A DNA stretch of 51,531 nucleotides from Limosilactobacillus pontis DSM 8475 (GTDB taxonomy: Bacteria > Bacillota > Bacilli > Lactobacillales > Lactobacillaceae), in NCBI RefSeq assembly GCF_001435345.1, contig NZ_AZGO01000037.1, positions 29,810 through 81,340 on the forward strand, written 5' to 3'. Below, piece after piece: positions 46,317 through 51,531 of the stretch. Numbering within the stretch: the first letter of the stretch is position 1; each line of letters starts with the position of its first letter. Below the pieces are notes generated by a model. That model was not told where the DNA came from. It saw only the letters and a program-made list of their open reading frames with translations, and did not search any database. A program made the position numbers and the translations under genes.

Positions 46317-47474
46317 TTATTCTTCATGGGCAGATTTCAAAGCGTGTTTGAGCATGAACGGGGCCAGAACCGTGGCCAGAATGATCACGGTGATCACGTC
46401 CGAGTAGTACATCGATGACATCAGGTGGGCCTCGTAACCAATCTGGGCGGTGATCAGGGCCATCTCACCCCGGGCCACCATCCCACTGCCGACAACATAG
46501 GAGCTCGGCAGGTTGAAGCCGGACAACTTGGCCCCCGCCCCGCAGCCGACCAGCTTGGTCAGGCAGGCCAGGATCGTCATCACGATCACGAAGACAAAGG
46601 AGCGCTGCAGGTTATCAAAGCGCATGTTGAGGCCAACGCTGACGAAGAAAAGCGGGATAAACAGGGCGTAGCCGATCGGAATAAAGCTCCGGTCAATCGT
46701 CTCCTTGCGGTGGGTATTAGCCACAGCAATCCCGGCGAAGAAGGAGCCGACCGCCCCACTGAGGCCAACGTAATCGGCCAGCGCCGCCATTCCCAAGCAA
46801 ATGATCATCGCCATCACCGAGGGCGCGGCCACGGTCAGTAGGCGTTCGCTGAGGTGCATCAGGTACGGTGCTAACCAGCGAACCACCAGGTAGGTCCCAC
46901 CAAAGAAGAGGACCTGGAGGAGGAGGGCCATCCCCAGCGGCATATTGGTGTGACCGCCCTGGCTCCCATTGATCATGCTGATCATGATACTCAGCATGAT
47001 CACACCGATGATATCATCAGCAACCGCGGCCCCCAGGATCGTGGCCCCCTCACGGCTATCGAGGCGTTTGAACTCCCGCAGGACCGCCACCGAGATGCTG
47101 ACCGAGGTGGCCGAGAAGATCACCCCGATGAAGAGGGACTCCATCTTGGTAAAGCCAAACAGGTAGCTGGCGCCGCCCATCACGAGCACCGGTACAATGA
47201 CCCCGATAACCGCAACGATCACGGCCGGGCGCAGATACTTCTTGAGCAGGGACAGGTCACTCTCTAGCCCCGCGATAAACATCAGGATAATGACCCCAAT
47301 CTCCTGAAACTCATTCATCATCCCGTCGAGGTGCACCCAGTTGAGGAGGGCCGGACCGACGATGATCCCCACCAGGATCTGGCCGATCACCTCGGGGATC
47401 TCTACCCGTCGGCAGAGGTGGGCCACTACCTGGGTTGCCAGTAGCAGACCCGCTAAGGTCGCGATAAACTCCAT
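46317..47474 (-). CDS. CPA2-family monovalent cation:proton antiporter
   Basis: 385-residue membrane antiporter with about 12 hydrophobic segments, NapA/KefB-like. The two Asp residues expected for ion exchange are in AAVADDIIGVIM (about residues 149-160). VIGQILVGIIVGPALLNWV near residue 30 marks the family. No C-terminal RCK domain is present. It likely helps in Na+/H+ or K+/H+ balance; the ion is not evident. Single gene with its own terminator. Confidence 0.9.
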   Translation of the reverse strand: MEFIATLAGLLLATQVVAHLCRRVEIPEVIGQILVGIIVGPALLNWVHLDGMMNEFQEIGVIILMFIAGLESDLSLLKKYLRPAVIVAVIGVIVPVLVMGGASYLFGFTKMESLFIGVIFSATSVSISVAVLREFKRLDSREGATILGAAVADDIIGVIMLSIMISMINGSQGGHTNMPLGMALLLQVLFFGGTYLVVRWLAPYLMHLSERLLTVAAPSVMAMIICLGMAALADYVGLSGAVGSFFAGIAVANTHRKETIDRSFIPIGYALFIPLFFVSVGLNMRFDNLQRSFVFVIVMTILACLTKLVGCGAGAKLSGFNLPSSYVVGSGMVARGEMALITAQIGYEAHLMSSMYYSDVITVIILATVLAPFMLKHALKSAHEE

Positions 47475-47582
47475 AAGATACCTCCTATAAATAATTTAAC
47501 TTTCATTTTAACATAGCCGCCCATGGCGCGTCGGGTGAACTATAATGGGATTGCAACTTTATACTAAGGAAAGGTGAATCCA

Positions 47583-48923
47583 TTGAATAATTCACATACG
47601 CACTATCACCGGGCCACGGATGTCCTTGCCAAGCCATTCTCGGCCCCGTTTCTCAAGTATATCTGGGCCGGCATCGCGGTCGGGCTGGCTACCGGCCTCG
47701 TGGTCAGCGTTTTTCGCTGGATCATCGACCAGGCCCTCCACCTACTGACCGTCGTTTATCCCTTTCTCAACCATCACCCAGTCTGGCTGATTCCCTATGT
47801 CCTGGGGTACCATCCTTGTCTCATGGCTGATCGGTCAACTGATTAAAATCGACCTCACCGACCTGGTCGGCTCCGGGGTACCCCAGATCGAAGCAATCTT
47901 GCTCGGCCAGCACAGGATGAAGTGGTGGACCGTCCTCTGGCGCAAGTTCGTCAGCGGCCTGCTGACCATCTGTCCGGGTCTCTTCCTCGGTCGGGAGGGG
48001 CCCCTGCATCCAAATTGGCGCCTGGCATTGGCCAGGGGATGTCCGAGAAAGTCTTCAGGCTGAGTAAGGAGGATGAACACCTCTTGCTCCAATGCGGCGT
48101 GGCGGCTGGCCTGTCCGCCGCCTTCAGTGCTCCATTAGCTGGAACGGTTTTCCTACTTGAAGAGATTACCCACCACTTCAAGAACAAGGTCTGGGTAACC
48201 GCCTTCATCGCGGCAATCGCAGCCGATGCCGTCACCTTCCTTTTCTTCGGTACCAAGCCCTGCCTCTACCTGCCGATCAAGCTGGAGCTGCCAGTGCGGG
48301 CCTACCCCTGGCTGATCGTGCTCGGTCTCGTCCTAGGGGGCTTAGCCTTTCCCTTCCAGTACTTCATTTTTAGTCTCAAGTACTGGTACCGGAAGTTCCC
48401 CCTGCTGCCCAACTACTACCACAGCATCCTGCCCCTCCTGTTGGTTATCCCGTCGGCCTCTGGAACCCCCACATTCTCGGCGGAAACCACAACTTCATCA
48501 TGTACGTGGCCGACACGAGCTTGCATACTGACTGGGCGCCGCTCATGGAAATGATGACCTTCTTCTTCGTCCTGCGGCACCATGCTGGCCTACGGGTCGA
48601 CGGTGCCCGGATGAATCTTCATGCCGATCTTCGTCCTTGGCAGCGTCCTGGGGGCGATCGCCGGAATCATCATGATCCACGCCGGCATCATCCCCGCCAG
48701 CTGCTATTTAAACATCATCGCTATCAGCATGGCCGCCTACTTCGGGGCTGCCGAGGGGGCGCCGTTCTCTGCGATTCTGCTGGTTACCGAGATGGTGGGG
48801 TCAATCCAGCAGATCTTCCCAATGATGATGCTGACCTTCATCGCCTACTACGTTAGCATGTTGCTCGGCGCCCGGCCGTCGATCTACAATGCCCTCCGCC
48901 AGCAGATGGTATTCAAGAGCTAA
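47583..48923 (+). pseudogene. ClC-family chloride channel pseudogene (several frameshifts and a stop)
   Basis: Fragments in different frames join to a full ClC protein of about 445 codons. The Cl- filter motif VGSGVP, the gating-Glu motif GREGP, LAAYGSTVP-type and GIFMP-type ends are all visible. The TTG at 47583 follows AAGGAAAGG. Changes: extra base in GGGG at 47804-47807; two further +1 shifts around 48000-48040 (GGGGCCCC and the next 35 bp); one base lost in the CCC near 48450; one extra base near 48572; an in-frame TGA at 48612-48614 where Gly is expected (PGG). The downstream part reads cleanly to the stop at 48923. Either a recently decayed gene or clustered sequencing errors. Confidence 0.88.
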
Positions 48924-48936
48924 GGAGGGAATCGCC

Positions 48937-49491
48937 ATGTGGATGAGTATCCTACTTGCCTTATTAATCTATTCGTTTGTTCGCGGGACCTTTGAAGACG
49001 AGCCCGTCACCCGGAAGAATCTGGTGATTATCCCCGGCTACGCGCTCGTCATGATGATCTGCTCCCTGGCCGAAGAAGACTTCAACCATAAGCTACTGCT
49101 GACCACCCTTCTCCTGGTCGTCGGGATCCTAATCGGGCTCTTCCAGGCCTCGCGGGTGACCGTCACCGACACCCACGAACAGGATCCTTACGGGCGCCAG
49201 ATCATCAAGGTCAAGTGCAACTGGCCCTACCTGTTCGGTTGGATCATCGTCTTCGTCATCGACATTGCCATCGAGTTCGCCGACCAGGCCAGCATCAGTG
49301 GGGACGCGGTCTTTCAGGAGTTGATCAAGGAAATCCTGAAGGACCTCTCCTCGATTGCCTTCTTTAGCTTCAGCAACGAGTGGTTCGTCTGGGTGCTGAC
49401 CGTCGCCACCAGTTTTGCCTATGGCATCACCCTGCTGGTCAGATACCCGAAGATCCGGCAGGCGGTCGTCCGGCGCCACCGGAAAAGTTAA
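48937..49491 (+). CDS. Small integral membrane protein of unknown function
   Basis: 184-residue protein with about five hydrophobic segments (ILLALLIYSFVRG, LVIIPGYALVMMICS, LLLTTLLLVVGILIGLF, WPYLFGWIIVFVIDIAI, WVLTVATSFAYGITLLV). No recognised domain. Start ATG at 48937 after TAAGGAGGG, 13 bp after the end of the ClC pseudogene; they were probably one operon. Ends in a short basic tail. Confidence 0.7.
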   Translation: MWMSILLALLIYSFVRGTFEDEPVTRKNLVIIPGYALVMMICSLAEEDFNHKLLLTTLLLVVGILIGLFQASRVTVTDTHEQDPYGRQIIKVKCNWPYLFGWIIVFVIDIAIEFADQASISGDAVFQELIKEILKDLSSIAFFSFSNEWFVWVLTVATSFAYGITLLVRYPKIRQAVVRRHRKS

Positions 49492-49566
49492 CAAAGGTTT
49501 AACCACTCCATCGGCCTGCCAATGGTAAAATAATGGTACAAATAATTTTATACGGAGGCAGAACAG

Positions 49567-50367
49567 ATGAGTTTTCTAAAAGATAAGGTAGCCCTGGCCA
49601 CCGGAGCCGGTCGGGTCGTCCTCAGCAACGGCCAGAGTGGTTCAATCGGGTACGGGATCGCAACTGCCTACGCCAAGGAGGGGGCTAACCTGGTCATCAC
49701 CGGCCGCAATGAGGCCAAGCTGACGGCCGCCCAGGAGGAACTGGAGAAGGAATACGGAATCCGGGTTCTGCCGATGGTTGCCGACATCAACGCCCACGCA
49801 AACAACGCGGCAGTCGTGCAAAACGTCGTCGACCAGGCCATCCAGAAATTTGGCCAACTGGACGTCCTGATCAATAACGCCCAGGCCTCGGCCTCCGGAG
49901 TAACCCTGGCCGATCACACCACCGACCAGTTTGACCTCGCCATCTACTCCGGCCTGTACGCCGCCTTCTACTACATGCGGGCCTGCTACCCCCACCTCAA
50001 GAAGAGCCAGGGAAGCGTGATCAACTTCGCATCCGGTGCCGGGCTCTTCGGCAACTACGGGCAGTGCGCATATGCTGCCGCCAAGGAGGGCATTCGGGGG
50101 ATGAGCCGGGTGGCCGCCACGGAATGGGCCAAGGATAATGTCAACGCCAACGTTGTCTGCCCGCTTGCCTGGACGGCCAAGCTGGAACAGTTCAAGGAAG
50201 CCTTCCCGGACGCCTTCAAGGCCAACGTCCACGTCCCACCAATGGGCCACTTTGGCGATGCCGAGAAGGAGATCGGTCGGGTCTGTGTCCAGTTGGCCTC
50301 ACCGGACTTCAAGTACATGACCGGGGAGACGATCACCCTGGAAGGTGGCCTCGGCCAGCGGCCATAG
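49567..50367 (+). CDS. SDR-family oxidoreductase
   Basis: 266-residue NAD(P)-dependent short-chain dehydrogenase. The catalytic pair is in the CAYAAAKEG stretch (Tyr near residue 168, Lys four later), with Ser in NFASGAG about 15 residues before. The glycine-rich cofactor loop is unusual: TGAGRVVLSNGQSGSIGYGI, as in the enoyl-ACP-reductase-like SDRs with an insertion. Possible roles include a 3-oxoacyl reductase or a sugar/ketone reductase; not resolved. ATG at 49567 follows GGAGGCAG. Own terminator. Confidence 0.82.
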   Translation: MSFLKDKVALATGAGRVVLSNGQSGSIGYGIATAYAKEGANLVITGRNEAKLTAAQEELEKEYGIRVLPMVADINAHANNAAVVQNVVDQAIQKFGQLDVLINNAQASASGVTLADHTTDQFDLAIYSGLYAAFYYMRACYPHLKKSQGSVINFASGAGLFGNYGQCAYAAAKEGIRGMSRVAATEWAKDNVNANVVCPLAWTAKLEQFKEAFPDAFKANVHVPPMGHFGDAEKEIGRVCVQLASPDFKYMTGETITLEGGLGQRP

Positions 50368-50374
50368 TCAATAC

Positions 50375-50409
50375 AAAAGGAGAAGCGCCCAACGACGCTT
50401 CTCCTTTTT
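50375..50409. terminator. Bidirectional terminator
   Basis: AAAAGGAGAAGCG (50375-50387) pairs with CGCTTCTCCTTTT (50396-50408). Between the SDR gene and the convergent acetolactate decarboxylase gene. Confidence 0.9.
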
Positions 50410-50421
50410 GTATTCAATGTT

Positions 50422-51138
50422 TCACTCTGCGCTCCCCTCGGACCTGGCGATTCCCTCGCGCAAGGTCCGCATATCGACCGTGCTCTCCCGGAAGGCGTGA
50501 TTTTCGATCGGCAGATGCTGCTCTAGGCTGTCGAACACCTCCAGGCTCCCCGTCAGCTGCGGGGCGGCAAAGTCCAGGAGGTGGCCAGCAAACTGGCGGT
50601 TATCACTGATGAAGTGGAGGTGCCAACCCGCCGCGGTAATCGTGCCGAAGATCGCCGGGGCGTAGTAGCCGAGGATGGTTCCAGTGATGTCTATCGCGCT
50701 AAACTCGGGCTGGTGCTGGGCGACTGCCAGCAGGGTCGGGTACGGTCGCTGCTGCTTGGGGGCAATCCGGATCCGCACTCGCATGAAGGTTCCATGCAGC
50801 TGCAGGAAGGCAAAGACGTTGTCGAGCTGGCGGGCTGCCACCAGGTCGTGGTTCACCCGGGTAAAATTAACATCCTTCAGCGTTAGGGGCTGCAGATCTT
50901 TTGGAAAATGGACGGCGGCAAACGGCATCGTCGCGTCCAGATCGGTGATGTGGTTTACCCGGCCGCTGGCGACTGCCTGATACACCTCATTATCCAGGAT
51001 AACCACCTCGCCATCGAGACCATCAAAGGTACCGATCCCGGTTGATCCGTGCTTTAGCAGGTCGCCCACGGTGATCGTGCCGGCAAAGTTTCCGGCCATC
51101 AACGCGGCCAACGTACCGTGTTCGTATAATGTTGTGAT
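50422..51138 (-). CDS. Alpha-acetolactate decarboxylase with ATC at the expected start
   Basis: Converts alpha-acetolactate to acetoin, diverting pyruvate. Zinc ligands are in the GWHLHFIS block (HxH) and in FSDNRQFAGHLLD, with Glu in IDITGTIL. The usual N-terminus (xTTLYEHGTLAALMAG) is encoded, but its first codon is ATC at 51136-51138. Just upstream in frame are CTG and then a TGA stop (about 51151-51153). A GAAGGGA site lies 10 bases before the ATC. The next canonical start, TTG at 51111, would lose nine conserved residues. Either AUC is used, or the start codon has been lost. Predicted length from ATC is 238 residues. Confidence 0.8.
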   Translation of the reverse strand: MTTLYEHGTLAALMAGNFAGTITVGDLLKHGSTGIGTFDGLDGEVVILDNEVYQAVASGRVNHITDLDATMPFAAVHFPKDLQPLTLKDVNFTRVNHDLVAARQLDNVFAFLQLHGTFMRVRIRIAPKQQRPYPTLLAVAQHQPEFSAIDITGTILGYYAPAIFGTITAAGWHLHFISDNRQFAGHLLDFAAPQLTGSLEVFDSLEQHLPIENHAFRESTVDMRTLREGIARSEGSAE

Positions 51139-51167
51139 TGTTGTCAGATCCCTTCATTGGAATTATT

Positions 51168-51202
51168 AAAAAGGGAGAAGCGCCAGTACCGACGTTTCTC
51201 CC
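51168..51202 (-). terminator. Terminator between tRNA-Thr and the acetolactate decarboxylase gene
   Basis: On the minus strand GGGAGAA pairs with TTCTCCC, followed by TTTTTAAT. It ends the tRNA transcript. Only about 30 bp separate it from the decarboxylase start, with no clear promoter, so the gene may depend on readthrough. Confidence 0.75.
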
Positions 51203-51209
51203 ACTGCCA

Positions 51210-51283
51210 AGCCGCCTGGCAGAATTGAACTGCCGTGTCACCCTTACCATGGATGTGCTTCTACCTATCTGAGCTAAGGCGGC
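51210..51283 (-). tRNA. tRNA-Thr(GGT), atypical D-arm
   Basis: 74-nt cloverleaf on the minus strand: acceptor stem GCCGCCT/AGGCGGC (7 bp), anticodon arm CATCC/GGGTG with loop ATGGTAA (anticodon GGT), T-arm GGCAG/CTGCC with loop TTCAATT, and discriminator T. G1-C72, C2-G71 and G35-U36 match threonine identity. The D-stem is GCTC/AAGC, with only three pairs and a mismatch at 13-22, and the variable loop is four bases. No CCA is encoded. Promoter upstream: -35 TTGCCT (51314-51319), 18 bp, -10 TATACT (51290-51295). Probably functional or recently decayed. Confidence 0.7.
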
Positions 51284-51531
51284 GTTTAAAGTATAACTGA
51301 AGCAATGGTTAAAAGGCAAATTGTAGGTGATTATTGCGTTATGGTATGGTTGGTCAATTCGACGTTCTCCTGCCTGTCCATCAGCTTGAGCAGGCGTCCG
51401 TCCTGGCGACATCTTCTCCCCTTTAATTGTTCATAGTTTAGCCACCCCGCACGATAGCTTAAGGACGACGAAAGGGGCTGGGAAATAAGCTTCTCGGCGC
51501 CCTGTACGGCTAGCCTAGAACGGAGGTTGAC
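51284..51531. other. Window end: tRNA promoter and region without a clear gene
   Basis: Beyond the tRNA promoter (51290-51319) I see no gene I can support. On the minus strand a frame ending near 51333 reads QDGRLLKLMDRQENVELTN without a start codon, and AAAGGGGAGAAG lies at about 51411-51425. It may be a gene remnant or part of an untranslated region. Confidence 0.3.

Noticed and set aside
51023-51412. 129-codon minus-strand frame over the tRNA
   Set aside because: It runs through the tRNA, the terminator and the decarboxylase start in a different frame, so it is a shadow.

Overview
The window reads as chromosome of a Gram-positive lactic acid bacterium of the Lactobacillaceae. The most likely genus is Limosilactobacillus or a close heterofermentative relative. 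The evidence is moderately high GC, strong AGGAGG-type ribosome binding sites, GTG and TTG starts, a class II HMG-CoA reductase (mevalonate route), a T-box in front of trpS, an RNA polymerase delta subunit, and acetolactate decarboxylase. No phage, insertion sequence or CRISPR array was seen. Species assignment is inference.

Layout. 1-2.9 kb: htpX (cut by the window edge) behind lemA, a low-molecular-weight tyrosine phosphatase, and a class A sortase. 2.9-5.1 kb: an orphan PTS EIIC overlapping a membrane-anchored alpha/beta hydrolase. 5.2-10 kb: a minus-strand block with rpmE2, murA, pyrG, rpoE and a DUF1934 gene; pyrG carries a leader that looks like CTP-sensed attenuation. 10-13 kb: a plus-strand operon of an octanoyl/lipoyl transferase, an HD phosphohydrolase and a HAD phosphatase. 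13-18.2 kb: an Ntn amide hydrolase (bile-salt/penicillin V acylase family), a lipoprotein, and the purR-glmU-prs operon. 18.3-20.8 kb: a zinc/manganese ABC transporter behind a Zur-like operator. 20.9-26.5 kb: ispE, veg, and a tightly packed metG/tatD/rnmV/rsmA block, then a DUF72 gene.

27.4-33.1 kb is the most unusual part. It holds a 39-codon gene with a long leader. Next comes a 30-codon leader ORF whose adjacent Cys-Cys codons sit at the 5' arm of an intrinsic terminator. A second very strong terminator follows. Then comes an operon encoding a MtaA-like zinc methyltransferase (URO-D superfamily) and a full ABC transporter with one ATPase, two permeases and two paralogous binding proteins, the same composition as the Bacillus TcyJKLMN cystine/S-methylcysteine importer. 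I infer a cysteine-responsive uptake and use pathway for a sulfur or S-methylated amino acid.

33-38.4 kb: a Sir2-like deacylase, a HExxH protein of the so-called IpaB/EvcA family, mvaA, a Ppx/GppA phosphatase and trpS with a T-box. 38.5-40.8 kb: a Y-family DNA polymerase operon with two small partners behind an SOS-like box. 41-47.5 kb: alpha-galactosidase, ndk, HelD and a CPA2 antiporter. 47.6-48.9 kb: a ClC chloride channel pseudogene with several frameshifts and a stop. 48.9-51.5 kb: a membrane protein, an SDR oxidoreductase, acetolactate decarboxylase whose expected start codon reads ATC, and an atypical tRNA-Thr(GGT).
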